From Flavobacteriales bacterium (GTDB lineage: Bacteria; Bacteroidota; Bacteroidia; Flavobacteriales_F; PHOS-HE28), in NCBI GenBank assembly GCA_016713865.1, contig JADJOG010000045.1, forward strand, positions 1-64,000: a stretch of DNA of 64,000 nt, read 5' to 3'. Below are positions 9,966-18,137 of the stretch, in pieces. Within the stretch, counting starts at the first letter, position 1. Every line of letters begins with the position of its first letter. The notes below the pieces were generated by a model. That model was not told the origin of the DNA. It did no database searches and worked only from the letters and a program-made list of their open reading frames with translations. Made by a program: the position numbers and the translations under genes.

Positions 9966-10630
9966 CTAATGTAGGCGCGCGCCGATGAGCTTGATGAATT
10001 CCTCGCGCGTGCGGGGATCGCTGAGGAAGATTCCGGTGAAGGCGCTGGTGGTGGTCACCGAGTTCTGCTTCTGGATGCCGCGCATCTGCATGCAGAGGTG
10101 GGCGCATTCGAGCACCACGGCCACACCCATGGGCTTCAGGGGTGTCGTGCAGGCAATCGCGGATCCGGTCGGTGAGGCGCTCCTGCACCTGCAAGCGGCG
10201 CGTAGGCATCCACCACGCGGGGGATCTTGCTCAGCCCGGTGATGCGCCCGTTGGGGATGTAGGCCACGTGCGCTTTTCCGAAGAAAGGCAGCATGTGGTG
10301 CTCGCACAGGCTGTACACCTCGATGTCCTTCACCAGCACCATCTGGCTGTAGCTCTCTTTGAATAGGGCGCTCTTCAGGATGGCCGATGGGTCGAGGTCG
10401 TAGCCATGCGTGAGGTATTGCAGCGCCTTGGCCACGCGCTCGGGCGTCTTCTTCAAACCCTCTCGTTTCGGGTCCTCGCCGATCTGCTTCAGGATGTCGT
10501 CGTAGTGCCCGCTGATGCGCGCCACGGATTTCGCGTCGTACAAGTCGATGCGCTCGTAGCCCTCGCCGGTGGTCTCGTGCGCCCTCACCGGACGGGTGCG
10601 GTGCTTCTCTTGGCTGTTTTACGCGCCATG
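9966..10630 (-). CDS. folE: GTP cyclohydrolase I (frameshifted)
   Basis: Converts GTP to 7,8-dihydroneopterin triphosphate, the entry to folate, tetrahydropterin and 7-deazapurine (queuosine) synthesis. The recognisable order is EDPKREGLKKTPERVAKAL, then zinc-site CEHHMLPFFGKAHVAYIPNG, GLSKIPRVVDAYA, and in another frame ECAHLCMQMRG with the second zinc Cys, ending TREEFIKLIGARLH. Frame changes fall near 10590, 10195 and 10140, each explainable by a single base. I take the ATG at 10630, which overlaps the queD stop by a few bases; a GTG at 10588 is the fallback start. The overlap implies cotranscription with queD. Confidence 0.88.
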
Positions 10631-11036
10631 GTATTCGGCAAAATTGTTCTCGGTCTCCTGCACTTTCACGCAGTGCAATGCGCAGCCCAGTGCATGCACC
10701 GATGATTCCAATTGCTCCCAGATGGCAACGCATAGGTTCTCGGTGCTGCTGTATCGACCGCGCATGAAGGGCACATCCATGTCGAGGTTCTTGTGATCAA
10801 GGTGATCGATGACGCGCTCTTTGATGATGGCTCAATTGGCTCAGGTCGGTCACGAAGCTGGTTTCGGGATCCTGCTCGCCCTTCACGGTGACCCACAATT
10901 CGTAGTTGTGGCCGTGGCCATTCGGGTTGCTGCACTTGCCGAAGACCTCGAGGTTCTTCGCGTCGCTCCAATCGGGTCGGGCCAAGCGGTGCGAGGCAGC
11001 GAAGCGTTCGCGGCGTGTAATGTGGACTTGTGGCAT
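10620..11036 (-). CDS. queD: 6-carboxytetrahydropterin synthase / 6-pyruvoyl-tetrahydropterin synthase homologue (frameshifted)
   Basis: QueD acts on the FolE product to make 6-carboxy-tetrahydropterin on the way to queuosine; PTPS homologues may instead serve tetrahydropterin synthesis. The zinc ligands and catalytic Cys are visible: FAASHRL, then GKCSNPNGHGHNYEL with Cys and the HGH pair, and LDHKNLD in the second half. The frame shifts near 10830; the rest continues IIKERVIDHLDHKNLD and ends EYHGA-stop at 10620-10622, overlapping folE. Queuosine versus pterin use cannot be told apart without other que genes in the window. Confidence 0.85.
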
Positions 11037-11078
11037 GGCTCAGTAACGCCCGGAGCTTTTGATTGTGCGGCCGAAAGT

Positions 11079-11168
11079 AGCCAGTTGGCAGTAGGCAGGC
11101 GGCGGTTCGGTTGCGTTGCATGCGAATGCCCGAACGGCAATTTGCCCACTGCCTACTGCCAACTGGCT
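11079..11168. repeat. 20-bp perfect inverted repeat (palindromic intergenic element)
   Basis: AGCCAGTTGGCAGTAGGCAG at 11079-11098 is the exact reverse complement of 11149-11168. The 50-base centre holds a second, shorter pairing (GTTCGG with CCCGAAC), so the whole 90 bases could form an extended hairpin. It lies between the divergent starts of queD and hldD. Related words occur near 2.5 kb and 49.65 kb. Confidence 0.85.
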
Positions 11169-11190
11169 GCTGCGAACTCGAAGGTCGCTC

Positions 11191-11198
11191 TAGTTTCG
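11191..11198 (+). promoter_or_regulatory. Candidate -7 promoter element of hldD (TAGTTTCG)
   Basis: This matches the Bacteroidota -7 pattern TAnnTTTG/TAnnTTCG and ends only five bases before the hldD ATG. If used, transcription would start at or within a base or two of the start codon, giving a leaderless mRNA. No clear -33 element is visible. Confidence 0.5.
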
Positions 11199-11202
11199 CC
11201 CC

Positions 11203-12171
11203 ATGATCATCGTAACCGGCGCAGCGGGCTTCATCGGCAGCTGCCTCATCGGGGAATTGCAGCGCCAGGGCTGGCAGGACATTGTCGCGGTTGACGATTT
11301 CTCCCGCGTTGACAAGGCGCCCAATCTGCTGAAGAAGGAGCTCACGGCGAAGGTGGATCGCAAGGACTTCTTCACTTGGCTCGATGCCAACGAGAAGCTG
11401 GTGCAATTCATCTTCCACCTCGGCGCGCGCACCGACACCACCGAGTTCAACGCGGCCATTTTCGATGAGCTGAACGTGCGCTATAGCCGGCGCATGTGGG
11501 AAGCTTGCGTGAGGTACGGCATCCCGCTGGTGTACGCCAGCAGTGCAGCTACCTACGGTGGCGGCGAACTGGGCTACAGCGATCAGGACGATGCGCTCCC
11601 CTACAAGCTGAAGCCGCTGAATCCGTATGGCGAGAGCAAGAACGAGTTCGACAAGTGGGCGCTTCAGCAACAAGCGAAGCCCTTCTTCTGGGCCGGCTTG
11701 AAGTTCTTCAACGTCTATGGGCCGAACGAGTACCACAAGGGCCGCATGGCGAGCGTGGTCTTCCATGCCTTCAACCAGATCCGCGACACGGGCGGCATGA
11801 AGCTCTTCCGCAGCCACCGACCCGAATACAAGGACGGCGAGCAGCAGCGCGACTTCATCTATGTGAAGGACCTCTGCGATGTGTGCATCTACCTGATGCA
11901 GCGCCGCAAGGACAGCGGGCTCTACAACCTCGGTAGCGGCACCGCGCGCAGCTTCCTCGATCTGGTGCGCGCCACCTTCGCCGCCATGGGCAAGCCGGAG
12001 AACATCTCCTTCATCGATACGCCAGCCGACATCCGAGACAAGTACCAGTACTTCACCGAGGCCGATATGCGCAAGCTGCGCGCGATCGGTTACGAGCGCC
12101 CCTTCGCATCATTGGAAGACGGCGTGAGCGAATACGTGAAGGACTATCTGATGCAGGCGGCTTACTGCTGA
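11203..12171 (+). CDS. hldD: ADP-L-glycero-D-manno-heptose 6-epimerase (HldD/RfaD family)
   Basis: This NAD(P)-dependent short-chain epimerase interconverts ADP-D- and ADP-L-glycero-manno-heptose for lipopolysaccharide inner core. The 322 residues begin MIIVTGAAGFIGS (Rossmann GxxGxxG). They carry YASSAATYG, then the catalytic Tyr/Lys in NPYGESKNEFD, then FFNVYGPNEYHKGRMASVV and DFIYVKDL, all typical of RfaD. The ORF is intact. No other heptose gene is nearby, so the heptose assignment rests on family resemblance. It opens the surface-glycan region and converges on asnB. Confidence 0.9.
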   Translation: MIIVTGAAGFIGSCLIGELQRQGWQDIVAVDDFSRVDKAPNLLKKELTAKVDRKDFFTWLDANEKLVQFIFHLGARTDTTEFNAAIFDELNVRYSRRMWEACVRYGIPLVYASSAATYGGGELGYSDQDDALPYKLKPLNPYGESKNEFDKWALQQQAKPFFWAGLKFFNVYGPNEYHKGRMASVVFHAFNQIRDTGGMKLFRSHRPEYKDGEQQRDFIYVKDLCDVCIYLMQRRKDSGLYNLGSGTARSFLDLVRATFAAMGKPENISFIDTPADIRDKYQYFTEADMRKLRAIGYERPFASLEDGVSEYVKDYLMQAAYC

Positions 12172-12174
12172 CGC

Positions 12175-14064
12175 CTACTGATGCAGTGGAGCGCCGTGGT
12201 GCTTGTTCCAGAGCTGGAACACCATCAAGGTCCATAGAAGCTTGCGGTGGTTCGCCTTGGCCGACATGTGCTCCTGTTTCAGCTGAGCAACGTATTCGGG
12301 TGAGAAGATCCCCTGGGTGCGCAGCAGGGCCGGATCCAAGAGCTCTTCGCACAAGGGCCTCAGTTCCTTGCGAAGCCAGTGGCTAAGTGGAATCCCGAAT
12401 CCTTTCTTAGGTCGGTCGATGATCTCGTCTGGCAGCTTCCCTCGCATCGCCTGCTTCAGCATGACCTTTCCATTGAACCCGCGACGCTTCAGGTCGTTGG
12501 GCATCGAGTTGATGAACTCCACCACTTCCACATCCATGAACGGAGCGCGCACCTCAAGCGAGGTGTACATGCTGGCGCGATCCACCTTGAAGAGGATGTC
12601 GTCGAGTAGGTAAGTGCGCAGGAAGATGTGAATCAACTCGTCGAGATCACCCTTGGCGAAGGATGAGTCGCGCAGCAGGTCATCCACGGGTTCGAGTCCG
12701 GTGGAGCCGTGGAGCTGCTGCTGCAGTTCGGCACTGAGGAGCGCGTGTTTCTCCTCCGGCGTGAAAGCGCCCAACCAGCGCGTGTTCACATGGTGGGGGT
12801 TGCCACCGAATCCGCGCAGGAACTGCTTCACCTTGAAATCGAACGAGATGTTCTTGTCGCTTGCGGGCAGGAGGGACGCAAGGCCCTTCAGCCCTTGGAT
12901 GACGGGAAGAGGCAGCGCTGAGAAAAGCTTCCGGAAACGATTCGCGCCGAAAGTCGGATAACCAGCCAGCAGTTCGTCGCTGCCATCGCCACCGAGGGCC
13001 ACGGTGACGTGTTGCCGCGCGAACCGGCTGAGCAGGTGCGTGGGGATGAGCGAGGCGTCCGCGAAGGGCTCATCCAGCTTAGCATAGATGTCCGGGATCA
13101 GGTCCAGGCTATCACGCTGTCGCAGCGTTTGCACATGATGGTCACTGCCGATGCGCTCAGCCACGGCGCGGGCATGCGCGCTCTCATCGTAGCTGGCCTC
13201 TTCGAACCCGATACTGAAGGTCTTGATGCGCTGCGAGCTGCATTGCTGGGCGTAATGCGCCACCGCGCTGCTGTCGATGCCGCCACTTAGGAACACGCCC
13301 AGCGGCACATCGCTCATCAGTCGTCGATCGGTTGCCGCGCGCAGCAGATCATCCAGGCGTTGCACGGCGTCCGCTTCAGCGATGGGCTGTTTCCGGAGAT
13401 CGATGCTCCAATACGGCTCGTTGCTTTGCACGCGGCCGTTGCGAACCAGGAGGCAATGCCCTGGTTCAAGCTTGCGCACGCCCTTCACCATGCTCCGCGG
13501 CGTTGGCACGTACTCGAAGGTGAGGTACTGATTCAGAGCGTACGAATCGAGCACCGAGGTGATGGCCGGATGCTGGCGCACGGCTTTCAGTTCGCTGCCG
13601 AACACGAAGGCACCGGGAGCCTCGGCGTAATGCAAGGGTTTCTTGCCCATGCGGTCGCGCGCGAGGAAAAGCTCGCCGCTGCGCGCATCATGGATCGCCA
13701 GCGCGAACATGCCATTGAGCATGGGCAGCATCGCGGCGCCATGCTCCCGGTACAGGTGAAGGAGCACTTCTGTGTCCCCATCCGTTACGAAGTTGTGGTG
13801 GCCCCTGCTGCGCAGCCCTTCACGCAGCGCTTTGTAGTTGTAGATCTCGCCGTTGAACACGATGCTGAGCTCGCGTTGTGGGTCGAACATGGGCTGATCG
13901 GCGCCATGGCTCAGGTCGATGATGCTGAGTCGGGCATGGGCCAGGCCCGTATCGCCCACCATGACGGCATCCTGCAGGTCGGGCCCGCGATAGGCGATGG
14001 AAGCGATCATGCGTCGCGCATCCTCCATATTGCCGTGCCCTTGGAATCCGGCTATTCCGCACAT
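12175..14064 (-). CDS. asnB: Asparagine synthase (glutamine-hydrolysing)
   Basis: 629 residues with two domains. The N-terminal class II glutaminase begins at Cys2 (MCGIAGF) and includes IAYRGPD and LAHARLSIIDLS. The C-terminal synthetase has the PP-loop LSGGIDSSAVAHYAQ and GGDGSDELLAGYP. In Bacteroidota such enzymes often sit in polysaccharide loci, where they amidate sugar acids or aminate glycan precursors rather than make asparagine. The flanking methyltransferases and glycosyltransferases favour that reading here, but the sequence alone cannot decide. It ends four bases from the convergent hldD stop and is likely the last gene of a minus-strand operon starting near 17.8 kb. Confidence 0.9.
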   Translation of the reverse strand: MCGIAGFQGHGNMEDARRMIASIAYRGPDLQDAVMVGDTGLAHARLSIIDLSHGADQPMFDPQRELSIVFNGEIYNYKALREGLRSRGHHNFVTDGDTEVLLHLYREHGAAMLPMLNGMFALAIHDARSGELFLARDRMGKKPLHYAEAPGAFVFGSELKAVRQHPAITSVLDSYALNQYLTFEYVPTPRSMVKGVRKLEPGHCLLVRNGRVQSNEPYWSIDLRKQPIAEADAVQRLDDLLRAATDRRLMSDVPLGVFLSGGIDSSAVAHYAQQCSSQRIKTFSIGFEEASYDESAHARAVAERIGSDHHVQTLRQRDSLDLIPDIYAKLDEPFADASLIPTHLLSRFARQHVTVALGGDGSDELLAGYPTFGANRFRKLFSALPLPVIQGLKGLASLLPASDKNISFDFKVKQFLRGFGGNPHHVNTRWLGAFTPEEKHALLSAELQQQLHGSTGLEPVDDLLRDSSFAKGDLDELIHIFLRTYLLDDILFKVDRASMYTSLEVRAPFMDVEVVEFINSMPNDLKRRGFNGKVMLKQAMRGKLPDEIIDRPKKGFGIPLSHWLRKELRPLCEELLDPALLRTQGIFSPEYVAQLKQEHMSAKANHRKLLWTLMVFQLWNKHHGAPLHQ

Positions 14065-14067
14065 GGC

Positions 14068-14814
14068 CTAGGCTTTCACTTTACGCTCCGCGACAGCGAG
14101 CAGCGATGAGCCGCGCCAAGTGGCAGGCAGCAGCTTGACTTCGAGATGGAGCAAGCGGCCCAGCGCACGATTCAAGGCAGTTGAAATGCCCGGAGCGGGC
14201 GCGCGGAGGACGATTTCGCGTTGACCCCGGCGCATGGCATTGTTCAGTCTTATGATGAGGTAGAGAAGGTGATGGAAATATGTCGAATCAACTGTTCGAA
14301 GCCCAGCATCGCTGAATTGGTCGCGTAGCATTCCAGGATCGTAACGTCGAAAATGACCGAAGTGGTCATCGAAGTTGGACCAAAGCTCCATTCTTGCCGG
14401 AACGCTAACGATTACTCGAGTGGCATTCGGGAAATAGTCCAGCATTTCCTTGAGGAATCCAACAGGGTCCTCAATGTGCTCGATCACATCGAACATGGCC
14501 AGAGTGTCGATGGCGGCACGGGACTCGGGGGCAATATCACGCGCATCAACGCCCAGCAGGATGTGTTCCTCGGCCAATATCGCGGCTGTTGGCTTTCCCA
14601 AGTCAACCCCCCGTATGTCCCAGCCGGCACGTCGAAGGTGATTGGTGACGATGCCGGTGCCGCAGCCGATCTCCAGCACTCGGGAGCTTGACGGCAACCA
14701 GCGCTTGAAGCTCCGCAGTATGAACGCATTGCGCGCGACATGCCACCACGAGCGCTCAATCCCAGCCGGGTAGGCTTGTGAGAACTGATCAAGGTTGAAT
14801 TCCGTGCTGGACAT
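14068..14814 (-). CDS. Class I SAM-dependent methyltransferase (glycan locus)
   Basis: 248 residues with methyltransferase motif I VLEIGCGTGIVTNHL, an acidic end of strand 2 (RGVDLG) and the post-II segment LAMFDVIEHIEDPVGFL, all of the Methyltransf_11/23 type. The C-terminal 60 residues carry a hydrophobic stretch and basic residues. It is three bases from asnB and directly abuts the stop codon of the next methyltransferase gene (TAG followed at once by ATG). This shows it belongs to the glycan operon and probably methylates a sugar, lipid or nucleotide-sugar intermediate; the substrate is unknown. Confidence 0.82.
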   Translation of the reverse strand: MSSTEFNLDQFSQAYPAGIERSWWHVARNAFILRSFKRWLPSSSRVLEIGCGTGIVTNHLRRAGWDIRGVDLGKPTAAILAEEHILLGVDARDIAPESRAAIDTLAMFDVIEHIEDPVGFLKEMLDYFPNATRVIVSVPARMELWSNFDDHFGHFRRYDPGMLRDQFSDAGLRTVDSTYFHHLLYLIIRLNNAMRRGQREIVLRAPAPGISTALNRALGRLLHLEVKLLPATWRGSSLLAVAERKVKA

Positions 14815-15374
14815 CTACTTGATCACGCGCATTCGGAATTCCACCTCCTCAAAACCACCCACCCAGAAGCACCATAGCCGAGAGCAAAGGAAGGTGAGAG
14901 ATTCGCGAAGAAGGAGAAGATTGCTCCCAGCAGCCGAGCCCCCCAGAATGTAGGTGGGCTCAGGACACTGCGCTTCAGATAGTACTGCGCGAACCAATGC
15001 AGCCTGATCTTCTCGCACGCGAACTCAACACCCTGATATCCTCCCTTGAAATCACGGCGGAAATAATAGGGGAATGTCACATCGAATCCAGCCTTGTGCT
15101 CAGCATGCGTGAACCCTCGACTGAAATGAGGAACGCGAATGACCACAGTGGCCCCTGATTTCGCGATGCGGTGCACCTCGCGCATCACCGCAAAGGGGTT
15201 TGGAAGGTGCTCGAAGCAATGGTCGCTCTCCACATGGTCGAACTCACTGTCAGTGAACGGATACGGGAATGAGCTCAGGTCATGGGATACATCCGGCTTG
15301 CTCACGGAATAGTAATCGACATTCACGAAACCCTCTTTGCGGTATTCGCCACTGCCTAGGTTCAGCTTACGCAT
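14815..15374 (-). CDS. Second SAM-dependent methyltransferase of the glycan locus (frameshift near the C-terminus)
   Basis: About 185 residues starting MRKLNLGSGEYRKEGFVNVDYY, a SAM-binding opening typical of methyltransferases in O-antigen and exopolysaccharide clusters, followed by DHVESDHCFEHLPNP. The uninterrupted frame runs to 14823, but changing frame near 14865 gives the ending VGGFEEVEFRMRVIK at 14815. That ending suits the family better and makes the stop abut the next gene exactly, so I prefer it. The ATG at 15374 overlaps the 3' end of the upstream glycosyltransferase by eight bases. Confidence 0.78.
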
Positions 15375-16320
15375 CGTGATTGATGTTGTGTGTGGTCCGT
15401 ATGGAGTATGTCGGCTTGTCCTGAGATTCGAAATAAACACGCATCATCATCTCGGCGAGCACGCCCAATAGTACCATGAGCAGGCCGATGATGAAGAACA
15501 TGGCCGTGATCACCGGTAGCGGTGTTTGCACGAAATCCTTCTGCCCGGTGAGCTTGAAGTAAATAGCCAGCATGAGGGCCAAGAACGCTGCTCCGAAGGA
15601 TAGGAAGCCCGCGCCGCCGAAGAAATGAATGGGCTTGGTCATGTGCTTGTCAAGGAACTTGATCAACAAGAGGTCGAGGATCACCTTGTAGGTGCGGAAG
15701 AGGCCGTAATTGCTCTTTCCGAACCTGCGCGGGTGGTAGCGCACGGGCATCTCGCCCACCCGACCGCCTTGCCAGGCGCAATACACTGGTATGAAGCGGT
15801 GCATCTGTCCGTAAAGCGCCACGCCCTTGATCACATCCTTGCGATAGGCCTTGAGCGTGCAGCCATAGTCATGCAGCCTCACCCCGCTCACCTTGCTGAT
15901 CAGCCGGTTGGCGAGGAGCGATGGGAGCTTTCGCGTCAGGAAGCTCCCCTTCCAACGGTCCCTGCGCCAGCCGCTGACCACATCGAAGCCTTCGTCGAGC
16001 TTGGCCAGGAGCATCGGGATATCATCCGGGTCGTTCTCCAGGTCGCTGTCCAAGAGAACCAGGACATCGCCGCTCGCATGCTGTATGCCCGCATTGATCG
16101 CGGCCGTTTGCCCGAAGTTGCGACGGAAATCAATTGCTCGGAATCGCTTGTCGGTGGCACATATGCCGCTCATTACGTCGAAGGAATCATCACGCGAGCC
16201 GTCGTTCACCATGATTACCTCGTAATCCATCTCCTTCAAGGCATCACGCACCTTATCAAAGAGGAAGGGCAAGGCTTTGGCCTCGTTGTACACCGGAAGG
16301 ATGAGTGATATCTGGGGCAT
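15367..16320 (-). CDS. Family 2 glycosyltransferase, DPM1/GtrB-like with two C-terminal membrane helices
   Basis: It transfers a sugar from a nucleotide sugar to a polyprenyl phosphate. Evidence: MPQISLILPVYNEAKALPFLFDKV (GT-A start), EVIMVNDGSRDDSFDVM, then the DSDLENDPDDI acidic motif and QTAAINAGIQHASGDVLVLLDSD, as in dolichyl/undecaprenyl-phosphate glycosyltransferases. Two hydrophobic helices near the end (FLSFGAAFLALMLAIYF and a following one) are characteristic of GtrB-type enzymes. It is adjacent to GT-C-like membrane proteins that could use the lipid-linked sugar. I prefer the ATG at 16320; an in-frame ATG at 16341 overlaps the upstream gene. Confidence 0.88.
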   Translation of the reverse strand: MPQISLILPVYNEAKALPFLFDKVRDALKEMDYEVIMVNDGSRDDSFDVMSGICATDKRFRAIDFRRNFGQTAAINAGIQHASGDVLVLLDSDLENDPDDIPMLLAKLDEGFDVVSGWRRDRWKGSFLTRKLPSLLANRLISKVSGVRLHDYGCTLKAYRKDVIKGVALYGQMHRFIPVYCAWQGGRVGEMPVRYHPRRFGKSNYGLFRTYKVILDLLLIKFLDKHMTKPIHFFGGAGFLSFGAAFLALMLAIYFKLTGQKDFVQTPLPVITAMFFIIGLLMVLLGVLAEMMMRVYFESQDKPTYSIRTTHNINHDA

Positions 16321-16333
16321 GCAAGGGGTGTTC

Positions 16334-17782
16334 TCAGGCATTGTGCTTGAAGCGCAGGTGGGAGCCTATGATGAGGCACAAGAGCATGAAAGGAATGAAG
16401 GGGACCATGTACCGGTGCTCCGAGAAACGAAGAGCGAAAGGGATGACGAAGATGCCGAAGGGGACGATCAGCGAGGGAACTACTGCTAGGCTCCTGTTGT
16501 TGCCGTTCCTCAACCACCACCAAGCACCGAGCATGCCACCGAGCAGGGTGGCCCAATGCAGCCCGAAATGGAACAGCTTGAGCGCCTTGTGGTGCAATGG
16601 CATCTGGCGGAAGGGGAGGCTGTACGCGATTGGATTACCGGTCTGGAAGACATAGCGGCGCAGCGCGAGCAGCCGGGAGAGCAGGTAGTATTGAGCAGGA
16701 TGCTCTGCGATGAATGCGGCTGTCCAGCGGTCGAACTTCGCATTGAGAGCAAGGTTGCGGTGATGCAAGTAATCCGCTGAAACAGTGTCGCTCTTGAGCG
16801 CTAGTATCTCATCAGCTGCAGCGCGAAGGCTGTCCATGGTGTATGCACTGGTAAGTATGCGATTCGGCAGAATGATGCTTGATGCGTTGGTGCTGCCCGG
16901 CAATTGATCGAGCCCTGTGTTGAAGAAGCGCATTTCTGCTTGCGGGTCGGTCCACCAGGTGATATCACCGCCGATGGCCCATACGAATTTCAAAGCTGTC
17001 AGCTTAGGCTTGGGGTCGTCTTCCCCTACGAAAAGGACGCGCGTGAGGACGATCGGTTTGCCATGGCGCAAGGCATTGCGTGCCATCCAAGCCCCATCGA
17101 AGGCCATCAGTGGCAGTAGGAATAGCATGGCATTCCGAAGCAGTTGCCGCCAATCCGAGCGAGCCAGCCAAAGGCCCAAGAGCACGAATGCTGGTATCGG
17201 TGCAAGCACAGGTTTGAGGAATATGGCCCATGTGAGCCAAAGACCGGCGAAGACCAAGGAGGCGCGATTGCCTGTGCGGGACCAATGCACCCAGCGATCC
17301 AAAAAGAAGATGAGGGCAGAGACACAGAAACTCTCGGTGAGCATCACCGCATCGTACCAGTGCACAGAAATGCTCAAGGCATAAACGGCCATGGAGAGCA
17401 CGAAGAGGGCCTTGGAGCCGGTTTGCTGCCAGACGAGTCGGGCAAGGATATACATGCTCACCGAGGCGAGCAGCGACTGGAGGATCACGAGGACATCATA
17501 GGTAACTGGGGGCTCCGTGAAAAGGCGCAACAAGAGGTAAACCACCCCATAGCCGGGCATGCGCAGGTCAGGGTCATAGCCACCGCCGCGCAACAGCGAT
17601 TCCATAGGTTCGAAATACGTTGGCGCATCCGCCCACCAGACTCCCAGAACCCCGGCATTTCCATGCCCGATCGCGCCGATGCGAAAGAGCAGGACCAACG
17701 TCGCCACCTTCACCACCAGCGTAACCAGCAGCCAGACATGCGCGCTCAGCGGATCTGGAAGTGACTTGAGCAGGCGGTTCAT
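16334..17782 (-). CDS. Multi-pass GT-C-like membrane glycosyltransferase (family unclear)
   Basis: About 480 residues with ten or more hydrophobic segments and no signal peptide. Near residue 55 an acidic residue lies in the first large outside loop (DAPTYFEPMESLL), then RMPGYGVVYLLLRL, a layout typical of GT-C glycosyltransferases that use polyprenyl-phosphate sugars (GT39/PMT and ArnT-like). I cannot name the sugar or acceptor. It lies directly upstream of the GtrB-like gene, its likely donor supplier, and is paralogous to the gene at 18.1-19.6 kb. The start at 17782 is chosen for MNRLLKS; an upstream in-frame ATG exists at 17809. Confidence 0.72.
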   Translation of the reverse strand: MNRLLKSLPDPLSAHVWLLVTLVVKVATLVLLFRIGAIGHGNAGVLGVWWADAPTYFEPMESLLRGGGYDPDLRMPGYGVVYLLLRLFTEPPVTYDVLVILQSLLASVSMYILARLVWQQTGSKALFVLSMAVYALSISVHWYDAVMLTESFCVSALIFFLDRWVHWSRTGNRASLVFAGLWLTWAIFLKPVLAPIPAFVLLGLWLARSDWRQLLRNAMLFLLPLMAFDGAWMARNALRHGKPIVLTRVLFVGEDDPKPKLTALKFVWAIGGDITWWTDPQAEMRFFNTGLDQLPGSTNASSIILPNRILTSAYTMDSLRAAADEILALKSDTVSADYLHHRNLALNAKFDRWTAAFIAEHPAQYYLLSRLLALRRYVFQTGNPIAYSLPFRQMPLHHKALKLFHFGLHWATLLGGMLGAWWWLRNGNNRSLAVVPSLIVPFGIFVIPFALRFSEHRYMVPFIPFMLLCLIIGSHLRFKHNA

Positions 17783-17809
17783 GCTGCGAGTAAGGGGGAG
17801 AATGAACAA

Positions 17810-18137
17810 ATAAAGGGATGCGCCAGTGATTGCAAAGGACCTTGTCTGAGTTGCTGGTTCTTAATGATCACGCATGGGAGCGCCTGAATCAGGATCGCAT
17901 GAGTACATGTCTCAAGTCAACAGACGTAACGATGCGCGAAAGGATGGCTCGGAAGCGAAACTCGAACGTCGCCGTTATGCGCGAATGTGAACGGATGCTT
18001 TTCGATTCGTGGAAACTGCAGATTGGCATTTGCTCATGGCACGGGTACCAATCGACCTTGATGAGGCTCTTCGTTCAAGGTGCTCCATTGCAGTACCGGG
18101 GAAAGACCACTTGGCCAATCCGGAAAGGGTCCACGCA
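17810..18137. other. Non-coding stretch between two GT-C-like genes
   Basis: 328 bases between two genes transcribed in the same direction. A plus-strand open frame of 126 codons runs through it into the neighbouring gene but has no family resemblance and no signal features. I see nothing supportable here beyond a probable promoter for the downstream minus-strand gene. Confidence 0.4.
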
